NCBI GenBank assembly: GCA_027922465.2
Contig: BQMF02000065.1
Location: 558,001-622,000, forward strand
Reading direction: 5' to 3'
Origin: Turritopsis dohrnii
Lineage: Eukaryota > Cnidaria > Hydrozoa > Anthoathecata > Oceaniidae
Length of the DNA: 64,000 bases
Both the position numbers and the translations under genes were made by a program. The first letter of the stretch is position 1. Every line of letters starts with the position of its first letter. Below are positions 35,543-46,615 of the stretch, one piece after another. The notes below the pieces were generated by a model, which saw only the letters and a program-made list of their open reading frames with translations, did no database searches and was not told where the DNA came from.

Positions 35543-36502
35543 TTATACATTATATGTATTTATAGTACAAATAGAACATTGATCTCGTCTCCTTTCTCGC
35601 AATGTGATTGATGTTATTTCACTATTCCTCAAACTGGCGGGGCAAGTAATTGAAAAAGTCTTGCAGATCCATCCTTTCACTTTTTTGTTGAAACATATCA
35701 AAATCAATGCGTTTGCAGTAGCATTCAGTAAAGTGAGACTTCCTGTGAGGTATTTACCAAGTACACCTATTCGACTGGTTGGCAAGAACTTTTGAAGGCT
35801 GATTGCAATTAGATATGGTGCAGTAAGAACACAAACAGTCATTATCAATACCGTTGCCATTCTTCTTACTATAACATTAGCTTTGGAAAAAATGTTACTT
35901 TGAGAAGTAAGTTTTTTATGTTGACGCATTAACAAGATCGATCTTGCATACAGCACTAATAATACAACTGCTCCCATCCAAGCAATAGCCACTAAAAACA
36001 GTTCTGTTAGTGTGGAGTAACCAAAGATAGTTGCGATGCATTTCAACGACACAAGAATGAACACAAAAATTGGTACGGCCGCTACCATTCTTTTGATATT
36101 TTGAATGTTTCTCTGGTGACGAATTCTAACGAAACTATCATAGGAAAGCAGAAACAATGTGTAAAATGATGCCATTGGAAAGAAAAAAAGCAAAAATTCT
36201 GCTGTAATGTGCAATTTGTAATATTCATCTGAAGGAAACGATCCACTACACATAACTATTGTCGACGGACTTGACACTAACCCAGTAAAGAAGTCGTAAA
36301 CGTTAGCAACGAAAATCATTTTCATGGGAATGTTACGTAACTGATGTGTTTTGAATAACGCACATATCATAATCAAGTTTAGGAAAACGTTACTGAAGGC
36401 AATAAGCACATTAATTCCTGCCACCATTTGCCGTTGTGGACCAGATAGCGCAGATAAATCACTAAAATACGTTTCTTTGGTTGCAGTGTTATTAAAATTC
36501 AT
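35543..36502 (-). CDS. Rhodopsin-type GPCR, single exon, intact
   Basis: A 319-residue single-exon ORF with seven hydrophobic segments. TM1 is near INVLIAFSNVFLNLIMICAL and TM2 is in MKMIFVANVYDFFTGLVS; the DRY position reads YDSFVRI at the end of TM3. TM4 and TM5 follow (AAVPIFVFILV, LVAIAWMGAVVLLVLYARS), TM6 is ATVLIMTVCVLTAPYLIAI, and TM7 is LTGSLTLLNATANALILICF, with NATANALIL in place of NPxxY. A short basic tail follows. The N-terminus has an NNT glycosylation site. Length and order fit class A receptors. The ligand is unknown; the general look is of the cnidarian orphan groups. The Arg of DRY is replaced by Ser, which may alter G-protein coupling. A disrupted paralog lies at 46.0-50.0 kb on the other strand. 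Confidence 0.88.
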   Translation of the reverse strand: MNFNNTATKETYFSDLSALSGPQRQMVAGINVLIAFSNVFLNLIMICALFKTHQLRNIPMKMIFVANVYDFFTGLVSSPSTIVMCSGSFPSDEYYKLHITAEFLLFFFPMASFYTLFLLSYDSFVRIRHQRNIQNIKRMVAAVPIFVFILVSLKCIATIFGYSTLTELFLVAIAWMGAVVLLVLYARSILLMRQHKKLTSQSNIFSKANVIVRRMATVLIMTVCVLTAPYLIAISLQKFLPTSRIGVLGKYLTGSLTLLNATANALILICFNKKVKGWICKTFSITCPASLRNSEITSITLRERRRDQCSICTINTYNV

Positions 36503-37077
36503 GTAACACTTTTACAAGAACGATATCGTGATCCAATACGAAATCTCCTTTGATTTGTAATTGCGTCCGTTTACTTCACCCTGAGTTTTCGATAATAGAT
36601 TTATTCATAAATGTTTTTAAAAATTAAATGAATTCAGATAGGCAGATAAAAGAAGGAAACCGTTGAAAAGCTTTAATAGATTTTCGTGAGAGAACATTCA
36701 ATATTACAGAACATATAAATGTCCAGAATTTAAACATTGTGTTATGGGATTGTATTCACCTGTGATTCGTATCATTTAACAATTGCTTTTTAATCCGCTG
36801 TGGGGAGCATGAATAACTAGTATTCCAACTGCACGCAATCTCAAAAAGACTGATCAAAAAAGTATGTGGGATAAACTGTTATCAAGATATCATCGATAAA
36901 AGATTTCAATGACGTCAAAGCCTCGTAACCCAAAATTTTTTGCACCCTAATTATTTCGCCGTTTCATCGCCAATAAGCGTCAGTTATTCCTGTCTGTTTT
37001 CGAAACAGTTTTGTGTTCGATTGGAAATGTCAAGCAATAGTTCCCCCCGAGTGAAAAGGAAGCTAGACATCATTACT
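36503..37077. other. 5' flank of the GPCR, no gene seen
   Basis: No recognisable coding or RNA feature. Probably includes the receptor promoter and any upstream UTR exon, but no motif is convincing. Confidence 0.4.
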
Positions 37078-37580
37078 ACCATACCTTACCGGCAAAAAAA
37101 GTCGGCAAAATTATTAGTTGGCAAAAAAATTAGTCACTTGGACAAAATTTAGTCACGTTTTGCCGACTAAATTTTCGAGTTTAGTCACTTTTTGCAGACC
37201 AATTTCCAAGACAAAAAATGACGAAGAAAGTTTGAATAATTTGAAAAATTTTTTAAGAAATACAAAGTCAATTTCAATAACAGTTTTTTTCTTCATTTGT
37301 GTATTTTCGTTATTTTGTTTTTCTTCACCCTTCTTTTGTTCTCATTCATTTTGTGTTTCTCATGGCTGCACTTGTTCTTCTTCATACAATTTGATTTCAA
37401 TTACATTTTCATACTACCGCAAAAAGCACTTGATAAGAATTGCCAACACAGAGAAGAAAAATCGGCAAAAAAGTTTGGTCGGTAAAAAAAAAGTCGGAAA
37501 AAGTTTTAGTCGGCAAAAAATATTAGCCACCTAGCCAAAATTTAGTCCCTTTTTGCCGACTTTTTTTTACCGACAAGGTA
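37078..37580. mobile_element. MITE built of GTCGGCAAAA motifs
   Basis: The left end ACCATACCTTACCGGCAAAA and right end TTACCGACAAGGTATAC are imperfect inverted repeats, and GTCGGCAAAA or its complement TTTTGCCGAC recurs at several places in the two flanks. The centre (37210-37430) is unique AT-rich DNA. About 0.5 kb, no ORF. Confidence 0.65.
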
Positions 37581-39960
37581 TACGAAAATAACACTTCTCG
37601 CCTCGGCCTAGTTTCACGCGTTCAGCATCATAAATTCAATTCAATAAAGCCTGGTTCAGACCTGGCGATTACGACGATTATGAAGATTAAAATTCAGCGT
37701 AATCGTCATAATCGTCTAATGTGAAATACTATACAGTTTTCCTCAAAAACTTATTTTTTCCATTTTAGGCTTTTTGAGAGCAAAGATTGTGTTAAACATT
37801 AGAGCCATACTGAACTCAAATTGGTCTGAGATTTCAGTAATAGATAGAAAAACCAAATAACTTAACTCAATTCTGTCAGGATCTTACTAAAGAACTGAGG
37901 ATATCCTGACATTCTGACAGGGTTCTGAGTTAATTTCTAATCTCTGATTCTGATCTTGACAGGTTTCCTGAAAAATATCCTGGCAGGACCTTACTAAGAT
38001 CCAATTAGGATCCAAACTCAAGCCTAAGGAGATCTTCTTAGATTGTCCTATCTTAAACATGAATATTACTCATAAGGAAAAACAGAAAGAAGAAGTTACT
38101 TTTCATTCAAAGTATCACTTTGAAATTAAGTTACATTTTTCTTATTAGAAATGCCTTATGCTTCGAAGGTCACCTACAGTTTCAGAAGCTTCAGTAGAAA
38201 CAGTTTTAGCTTTTAACTGTTACTTCAAACCGTGTTACAAACTATCTCCTGCTTTTTTTAATTTTACAGTATTTTGGAAAAAATTTTCGTTTTTTCTATT
38301 TCTATTTTTTTTCGAAGAAGGCGGGCTTTTTTCTCATGCAAGTAACTATATTTCTTTTGTTATAATTATAATTCCTGGGGTTGTTAATTAAGCTTCGTTT
38401 TTATTTCCAAATCATTGTAGAAAGGAAAATTGCGCCAATGTAACTTGACTAAATATAAAAATAAAACTCTATTTTGGATGGGTGGAGTCGATTTTATTCA
38501 TGTTGCCAGTTAGTGTTATGATGCTAATGCCGTTTTGCACCATATGGTTTTTGTTTATTATCGTTTACCCAATATTTCATCAAGAGTGACTGTTTGCACA
38601 ATTTTCTTCAGGACATTTTCTTCTACGCAGCTCAGTGAAAAGTTGTGTGTAAAATCCATGACTTGCTCTACATTGCAGCCAAGGTTTCACCCGCTCTTCC
38701 TTTTGTTTTCATGTTTTTTTGTCATCGCCATCATTACAACATGAAGAACACTGATAAATTTCAAGGAGTCAATTGACTCCTAAAACATACTCTTTGCGAA
38801 AAGACTCCTTTACAACTCCCTAAAAGGTGTCATTTAAAATGAGTACCAAAAAGGAGTCATTTGACTGTTCCATTTCCGTTCAATGATTGTTGTGGACGGT
38901 CAATGATTGTTGTAGACGTTCCATGATTGTTGTCTTTGCAATTTATACATTTCTCTACAACTGCCGCTCATATCAGGTCCATCTGTTATGGATAATTTCC
39001 AATCGTTAAACTTAGCAAATAGTGATAGAGCATAAAATTCTGTTTAAGTAGAAACATTGCATCCCATTATTTCTATTTAGAGAGTGATAGATTTAACTAA
39101 ATTTTAACATTTGTAAACATTTGAGCGAGATTTACTCTGGTGTAATTCTACTCTTCATTATACATTTCTTTATCTAACACTTAACTTAGTCATTACTTTT
39201 GTGAGCGCTTTGGAGTTCTGTATTCAAAATCACTGTTTCGCAGGGATTAAAGATGCCCATAAATTATATTTTAAAAGACATTGCTGCTATAATAATAAGT
39301 AGTTTATAGATGTATATGTTTATGACCAGAATCGTTTCGCATTACAAATTAGGAAGATCGACGGTACACTATCGCTGCCTGAATGAGTTATTCCAATTTG
39401 TTTTCTTTTATTATATAAGACCAACACTTAGTAACTCTGGTAGCATGTTCACTACAGAGTTGCAAGTTTTCGAGCGCAGATAATATTCTACAAACAATTC
39501 CAGTTTATCACACGGAATTTTTCAAAATGTGCAAATGATCCAGATTGTGATATCACCTTTCAAATGAAATTCTACAAGGCAGAAAAAGCAACACGTCTTG
39601 TTAATGGGAGACACGTTTTCTGTATGGGGAGGTGTTTTGTCCCCAAAGATGTATATTTTGTTGGTAAGCTAATATCTTATCTTTGAAATACATCATGTTT
39701 TGGGAAAAAAAGAAAACATAATTTAACTTACATTGAAACAATTACCATGGTTGTAAATGTCTCGATTTAATATGCTTCAATATTAGTAATACTGTCTTCA
39801 TTATATCATCTGTAATCTGTAAAACTAATTCGACTGATGTTTTTCTCGATCCTTGTTGACATTTCGTCAAAATTAGAGACCTTACGCAAACGAGACGTAG
39901 CATACGACGGGAACGTTGTGTAGATCATGTCACAACCGCGTCGTATGTTCAACGTTGTTA
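37581..39960. other. Repeat fragments, no gene recognised
   Basis: Includes a pattern GATTACGACGATTATGAAGA with inverted AATCGTCATAATCGTC (37665-37720), a stretch of TCCTGACA/TGTCAGGA inverted pairs (37875-38000), AGGAGTCAATTGACTCCT palindrome (38763-38780) and a triple CAATGATTGTTGT repeat (38880-38935). These are decayed mobile repeats. No exon can be supported. Confidence 0.4.
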
Positions 39961-39991
39961 TTTTTTTCAGCTTACGAGAAATTAGCGCGTG

Positions 39992-40200
39992 AAGTGGTAG
40001 GTAAATGGCGGATGTAAAAACAACAAACTTTCAGGAACATGCCGAAATTCCGAGAAGCCAGAGAAGCTTTGCTGTATGCAGTCTCAGATAATTTAATTGA
40101 TGAAATCCGGATGTAGAATACTGGAGTTACCCACAGTTTGACCTGGATACTTTTGGAGAAGATGATATCATAGGCCAATTCAGATTCCAGAAAAATGACA
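39992..40200 (+). pseudogene. PIF/Harbinger transposase, N-terminal part
   Basis: The frame starting near 40036 reads MPKFREAREALLYAVSDNLI, then shifts by one base near 40127 to YPQFDLDTFGEDDIIGQFRF and QKND. This is the standard N-terminal helical region of HARBI1-like transposases. The repeat R1 copy at 40201 interrupts it. Confidence 0.65.
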
Positions 40201-40933
40201 TTATTACGGTAGCAGCGTAAGCGAATACCGTATTAAAACACCCTTGGAATTCCTACTACTACTCCTCCTACTACTACTCCGGCCGAAACGGCAGTTTTTA
40301 GCCTACGCTTAACAGTCGATCAGATTTCGTTCAGAAAATCATATGAAATCTCACAAAGGAACGCAGTCTAAACATATTCGAAGGTTATATCCAGCAAACA
40401 TTCTAAAATAAATTTTTCTAATATTTCATCGCTTAATAATACATGAAGAAAGAGATATTTTGGTAGTAAGGCTTTAAGTTAAAAGTAGTAAGTAGTTACT
40501 TTTACTAAAAATGCTTAACATTTGGATGTAAGGTACGATTTTATCGTCGGTAGTTCAACCTTAACGAACTTTTTAATTACATCTAAAGTTTGTCAGCTAT
40601 CTAAACCGTCATTTTGCATTAAATATTTCAAAGATCACAGTTTTTGGGAAAGTTTCTTGAGTCCATGGAATCTTTGTTATTGTTTTTAATTTTTTTCGAA
40701 GCAGACGCGTTTTTTTACACATAAGTTCTTATAATTTTTTTCTTGAAAAAATTCGACTCATGTATGTACATTTCTTTGTCTTGAAAATTATTTGCTGGTG
40801 GCGTTTCTTAATAAGACCCCATTTACATTCGATAAGACCTCTTTACACTAACTATTTTTTTATGGCAATTTTTGGTCGTGCTTTCGAAAGTATGCTGCTT
40901 GCTGCTACCGTTTTGCGCCATCTGGCTCTTGTT
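40201..40933. repeat. Repeat family R1, copy inserted in the Harbinger transposase
   Basis: Shares the exact left end TTATTACGGTAGCAGCGTAA and right end GCGCCATCTGGCTCTTGTT with the 10074-11103 copy, including the trinucleotide CTA run, but is 733 bp long against 1030 bp. Some transposase codons between the two flanks appear to be missing. Confidence 0.75.
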
Positions 40934-40954
40934 GCTTTTACAACGATATTAAAG

Positions 40955-41766
40955 TTGATGCTCTTGAAGCCCTTTGTACTTTACTTAGTAGACCTGCTTA
41001 TACATGTCGCTACATAGATTTGGTACCAATTTTCGGCCGGGCCCCACCACAACTAAGCATGATATTCAATCAAACTTTGGACTATATCGATGGTATGTTT
41101 GGCCACTTTTTGACAAATTTTAACCAATACTGGCTTTCTAGGCCTAATTTACAAGCTTTTGCAGATGCTATTCATAGAAAGGGTGCAGCCTTGGACAATG
41201 TATGGGGTTTTCTAGATGGCACAGTTCGACCATGCTGTAGGCCACGTTTAAACCAACGAATGCTTTACAATGGCCACAAACGAATCCATGCTTTGAAATA
41301 TCAGTCTGTAACAACACCAAGTGGAATGATTGCAAACCTTTATGGCCCTGTCGAAGGAAGAAGACATGATTGTGCAATCTTAGCCCTGTCTGGACTGTTG
41401 CAGTCTCTACAGCGGTTTTCATTTGGTACTAATGGACAGGATTTGTGTCTTTTTGGAGATCCTGCCTACCCACTTAGAAGACACTTGCAAAGTCCTTTCA
41501 AAGGAGCTCATCTCAACAGGCAGCAGTTGGAATTTAACAAATCTATAAGCCAAGTGAGGATCACAGTGGAGTGGGTTTTTGGCAATGTAGTGAATTACTT
41601 CAAGTTCACAGATTATAAGAAGAACATGAAAGTTGGATTAAGCTGTATTGGGGAGATGTATAGAGTGAGTGCCTTACTCACAAACATCTACAATTGCCTG
41701 TATAAAAATAATGTATCAAAGTATTTCGAAGTTGATCCACCTATTCTTGAAGATTATTTACAATAA
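40955..41766 (+). CDS. PIF/Harbinger transposase (DDE_Tnp_4), catalytic part
   Basis: The frame running through DALEALCTLLSRPAYTCRYI is continuous into the ORF from 41020 (248 residues). The DDE_Tnp_4 catalytic acids are present: Asp66 in GFLDGT, Asp147 in GDPAYP, Glu184 in VEWVFG. Also typical are RRHDCAI and FGRAPPQLSMI. It ends at 41766 with ILEDYLQ. The catalytic core is intact but the N-terminal part is cut off by the R1 insertion and a frameshift upstream, so a full transposase cannot be made from this copy. Cut-and-paste transposition also needs the Myb-like partner encoded convergently at 42.2-42.8 kb. Confidence 0.85.
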
Positions 41767-42176
41767 AACAAGTTTTATACATATATATGTAAATAAACAT
41801 CTGGAAAACATGTATACAAACTCTTTACAATAAAACGGTTATGTCCGTCAAATATAAAAACCCTTGTTATCTGTCTGGTACTTAGTACATGAATAGATTT
41901 CGAGTAAACATTTCATTCTTTTGGTCACCAATGTTTGGCTGATTTATTAAAACATAAATAAAAATATTATATGTGAAGGTTTTTTTGTATGCAAATAAAA
42001 CAACGCCTGACAGCAGCAATGCAGCAAGTAACGTTATGTCTGAAGATTGTAACAAACAATTAACAAAACATCAAATAGAACTTTTCAGGTAACATAATTC
42101 AAACTGTGAGAGACGAATGTTTAAAACTTGTCAGCAAGTTTATTCATAAGGTTTACAATTGCAGCTGATTGTACCA

Positions 42177-42765
42177 TTAATATTGCTCTCTTTGTTTATT
42201 TAATTCAAGCTCTTCCCGGCGAAGCTTCATTTCCTCCTCTTTTAATGCAAAATCGCGTTCAGATTTTTCTCTTAGGTAAGTTATTGTATCACCACCTGAA
42301 CTCCTCCTTTTCTTTTCTACAGATGCACCTGATTCTACGGACTCACGCTTTTGTGTTTCTGAAAGCCTTTCCATGGATCTCTTACGTACATTTTCTGCAT
42401 CAGCCTTTTCATCTTTGATTTTTCTGTTCTTGTCTGCATTGGCTTCGGCTAATAATACCTCTTAATCTCTTTTCCGATCACAAATGTCTTGCAACGAATC
42501 ATCCAATTCAGAATGATCCGGACTGATACCAGTGCCCTTTTCCTCCATGTTTTTTTTGGAAATAAATTGCTGTAAGAGTTTCTTCAGCTTATCACGTAGA
42601 GAATGCTGATCAACTTTGAAACAAATTATTTTTTATTGAGTTAAGTGACTCAGCTATTCTGTCCAAACATTGACCTCTTTCACGGGAACCATCCTTGTAC
42701 TGATACAGATCATGCAAGATCACTTCCTTGCACAACATCAGCTCATGCTCCTCAGTCCACACCAT
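42177..42765 (-). pseudogene. Harbinger Myb/SANT-like DNA-binding protein
   Basis: On the minus strand from the ATG at 42765: MVWTEEHELMLCKEVILHDL then KDGSRERGQCLDRIAESLNS, the Myb/SANT-like (trihelix) pattern of the second Harbinger ORF. After a frameshift near 42615 the reading continues FKVDQHSLRDKLKKLLQQF, then an in-frame stop (near 42463), and the Glu/Lys-rich coiled-coil end (RKRSMERLSETQKRES to LKEEEMKLRREELELNKQRE). Order and convergent orientation relative to the transposase fit PIF/Harbinger. Two lesions make it a pseudogene unless an intron bridges the first. Confidence 0.75.
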
Positions 42766-42849
42766 TTTTCTATATGTAAAATATAAACATAACATTTTGA
42801 AAAGAGATTCCAACATGAAATTCACATTGAGGCCATTAAAAAGACTGCT

Positions 42850-43420
42850 GTTTATACTTTCATGAACTTTTTGATTTTACAGGTATGGTTAAGTAAATTG
42901 ATTGCAGCAAGAAGAAAACATGCACAAAACAAAAGCTCTTTATTTTTTCTAAACAATTTTCCATAATGAATTTTGAAAATAAATAAACTTGAAAAAATTT
43001 TTGAAAAGAATTCAGGACACGCAATAATAGCAGTAATTTATTACTGAAGTGTATATATCCTGATTGTAAATATTCATAATAAATAAATAAATAAATAAAA
43101 AAGAATACAATAAAGAATAACTCCGACATTAAAAACTGTTGTGTGTGAGATTTATGACAGAATCAAGACAAACTTTTTACCTTGTTGACTTTTGCTGCTG
43201 GTGCTGCGTCATATTGACAGATTTCTCAGAGGACACCACGCTAAAAGTAATTAAAAATATGTCAATAAGCATTTGTAAATACAGAAGTAGAGATTTTTTT
43301 CAGTTCCCAATAAATATAACAAGAAAGATAGGAAAATACGTTTTGGCAACGACGTTGGTAGCCATGATTTCACGTCGGCGAGATGAGCTCTGCAACGGCC
43401 TTCTGGTGGTCCGAAATGCA
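42850..43420. other. Right flank of Harbinger element, no gene seen
   Basis: AT-rich DNA with an ATAA repeat (43070-43100). The element's terminal inverted repeats could not be found by eye, so its right border is unknown. Confidence 0.35.
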
Positions 43421-43429
43421 ACATAATTG

Positions 43430-43605
43430 TGACGTCGAAAAGCGACCGTCATCTGACGGTCATTTCCGACGGTCGATGAGACGTTGCTTCAACGTTTATA
43501 TGACGTAAAAGGACCATGATGTCAGAAAACATTATGACGTCAGGATAACGTCATATGACGGTCACCTCTATGACGCAAAAGGATCATGATATTATATAAT
43601 TTCTT
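43430..43605. repeat. TGACGTCA/GACGGTCA-rich stretch
   Basis: GACGTC, GACGGTC and ATGACG motifs repeat in both orientations (for example CGTCATCTGACGGTCATTTC). Probably the end of a decayed DNA transposon. Confidence 0.45.
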
Positions 43606-43908
43606 GTTCGGAACGTAATTTTGAATGCTATTTTGATCAAGTGAACTCATGGTTTAATTTGAGAGGAAACGTGAGTTAAAATTTTTGAGCTGGGTTTAAG
43701 GAAGTTTCCACTTGAGTTAATTTTCTAAAACACGAATTCTAGCTCATGTTAACTGAAGTTAACTCATAGTGGAAACCAAGCTTCACCGTTATCGGCAGAA
43801 GATGAAATACCGTAATCCCGTCGTTTCTTTCGTCAACTACCGTTATACCGGACAAAAGAAGGCCCAATATCGTTATACCGTAAAAGGTGATATTTTGAAT
43901 TAGAAAAT

Positions 43909-44704
43909 TCTGTTGGACGGAATTTCATACTTTGTGAAGCTTTTAAAACTGACTGGTGTATATTAAGTGAAAATTGTTTAAATTATGTGAAGCATGACCA
44001 GTTAAACTTAAAATTAAGCCTTTAATATTTACATTTGCCTAACTGCTACCGTAACAGTTCAAATTTTAGTGAGTCTGTTGGATGGAAGAGATAGAATTTA
44101 TACAATAAAGTTTTTTAATAACCAGTCAAGTTCCACCTCGAATAACAAACAAATGCAAAAAATTAGTTTATAATTCATAACTTGGATCTCTTTAGAACAT
44201 TGTCTTGTCAAAATTGTATCCATATTGAAATTCATTGGAACAAAAGTCAAATAATAAGATTGGTATAATGTCTGTTGGACGGAGCGATTGCAACAAATTT
44301 TTCAAGTAAATATATTCAATATTACAGTAACATTACAACAGCTAAAACTTGATTTATTTACTATCAGTTAATTTTGATGGCATTTGAGATCTTGATGAAA
44401 ATAAAATAAAAACAATTTTTAATGTATAAAGCTTCTAACAATCAATTTTAAAAAACTAACTAAGCTTTTCGGACGAATCCACCATCAGGTCATATACAAG
44501 TCATATCATACTTGTATATGACCTGATGATGGATTCGTCCGAAAAGCTTAGTTAGTTTTTTAAAATTGTTATTATAAATAAATATATTTTTTATACACTA
44601 CAAAATGGCGATTTGCTTACAATCTTCTAACAATCCATACAAACAATTTACAATTTTATGATGAAATTTATTGACATCTGGTAGTTTTCATCCAACAGAC
44701 CGTC
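43909..44704. repeat. Dispersed CTGTTGGACGGA motif
   Basis: TCTGTTGGACGGA or a one-mismatch form occurs at about 43910, 44068 and 44270, and in reverse (CATCCAACAGACCG) at about 44690. The spacing is irregular. It may mark the ends or binding sites of a DNA transposon. Confidence 0.5.
44443..44568. repeat. 126-bp near-perfect palindrome with hammerhead-like core
   Basis: Two 58-bp arms (44443-44500 and 44511-44568) are inverted copies with one mismatch I can see, around a 10-bp spacer. Each arm contains CTGATGATGGATTCGTCC then GAAA, which fits the hammerhead core CUGANGA plus a short stem II plus GAAA. Confidence 0.85.
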
Positions 44705-45033
44705 ATTAAAGTTCCTAAAAGAGCATGAGAGCCAAAAACTTTAGAAGAGTGTTGCATTTAATCATTCCTTTCAATTCGGAATGTATAGGTTATAATCTTT
44801 GTTATAAACTGAGTGAATTTCATTTTTCAATGTTTGCAACACAATTCAAGATATCACTAAAAGGACCCCCACCCCCGATAACATAAAACTTTTGGGAATT
44901 AAATGCGCCTACTTTTGCTTAACAAGTTCAAAAGATTTTTTGATCAGAACAAAAGAAAATTGTTTTATCAAAATGTCATTAAGGAACTGTTAATTGATCT
45001 TTAAGAGATTAATGATCCAAATCCACGTAAGTA

Positions 45034-45064
45034 GCCCTAACCCTAACCCTAACCCTAACCCTAA
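45034..45064. repeat. Interstitial telomeric repeat (CCCTAA)n
   Basis: Five CCCTAA units in a row, the complement of the TTAGGG telomere repeat used by cnidarians and vertebrates. Confidence 0.92.
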
Positions 45065-45068
45065 ATTG

Positions 45069-45175
45069 GATGGGGGGGTGGGGGGTGGGGGGCAATTTTC
45101 CGGGGGGGGAGGGGGGGGGGAGTTATTATCCGGGGGGCAATCCTCCGGGGTGGGAGATTATCCAGGGGGGAATTG
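45069..45175 (+). repeat. G-rich tract with G-quadruplex potential
   Basis: Many runs of 5-10 G separated by short spacers directly after the telomeric tract. Short glycine-rich ORFs through it are compositional, not genes. Confidence 0.8.
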
Positions 45176-45879
45176 TCCGGACACCGCCTCCTTCTAGTTT
45201 ATTAAATAATTTCAGGAGGAGGAGGGAGATTTGGTTTTTATCTTATATATAACATCATCAAATTTTTATGTTGATATACATCAAAATAAAAGAAAACATG
45301 TGTTTAATAACGTAAAATCAGTTATATTTCTTTGCTTTCACATTCCAGTCTGCTTCCACCTGTTTCAGAGGTTGGTGGCTTATCTATTGCACATCATTTT
45401 CGGAAATACATAACAGACAGATGAAGAGTACCAAAATAAAAAGTAGAAAATGAATAAAATAGAAGAAATAAATAAATGGCCTTGAAACGCGATAGCTGGT
45501 CATTGCCGCTGTGTTTCATGACTCACCGTAACTGGTTTATTAAACATTTGTGTTTATAAACAAAAAATTTTCAGAACTTAACAAGAGTTTCTCCACAATA
45601 AAAATTGAAAACATTTCAATTAACAGAGACTGAATAGTGTGTAAATTTCTCTATATTTTCTCTATATATTTTTAACACTTTCTTAAAATTTCTTTATAGG
45701 TTTTTAACACCTTCTTAAAAGGTTCTCACCTTACAATTACTGTAATAGGACTGGTCAGATAGCACAAGAAATTTTTAATATGACTTTACTCCCGCAAAAT
45801 TCGCTGACGAAAAAAGAAGTATTGACCAGGGTTGTCGTAAGCTTTTTTAAGATGGAGTGGCTCAGATTATGTGGACAGA

Positions 45880-46003
45880 ACATTTTTCAATTTTGTTCCT
45901 TCTAACTAAAACATTTGCCTCCCAGCCGCCCCAGTTCTGACCGCCCTGATTGCCCAATCATATACGACTTTTTATGTTAGAATTTAGAAGAAATAAGACT
46001 TTA
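45880..46003. repeat. 124-bp direct repeat, left copy
   Basis: Matches 50153-50276 with two differences visible by eye. Contains CCCAGCCGCCCCAGTTCTGA. The two copies flank the GPCR pseudogene. Confidence 0.88.
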
Positions 46004-46615
46004 ATCAATATCTTGAATAGAAGCATCGTACTTCAGTGACCTGTATGTTTTATCTACACATCAACTGTGGATTCTGATGACACTTAATGGGTTACTTTTT
46101 GTCAGTAACGTCACTTTAAATGCAATCATAATCGTGGCGCTGTGCAAAACGAAACAAATTCGTAACACCCCAATGAAGTTGGTGTTCATAATTAATATAA
46201 TGATTTTTTCACGGGATTATTAACAAATTCTTTTGCTATACTCGTTGTTACATGGTTTTACCAAGATCAATATTATAAACTGCATCCCCTGGCGGAATTT
46301 TTGATATTTTTCTTCCCAACGTCATCTGGCTATACACTGATGCTACTTGCATACGATCGCTTTGTAGCAGTTCGCTATTTGACCAAACACGATCGGAACA
46401 CTCGGCTACGAAATATCAAGGCAATGTTATTTGTTGTTCCTTTTGTTGTATTCACTCTTGTGATGTCAAAATGTATCGCAACGATATACGGATACGTTGC
46501 TATAGCAGAATTATGTTTAGTGGCTCTCGACTGGATTGTAGCATTTGGCATATTGTTGCTATATGGAAGATCCATAATGATTATGCAGCATCATAAGAAA
46601 CATACATCTCGGTAT

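Noticed and set aside
44994..45252. Glycine-rich ORFs through the G-runs
   Set aside because: They come only from the G-rich composition and the telomeric repeat (PNPNPN), with no start context, homology or splice evidence.
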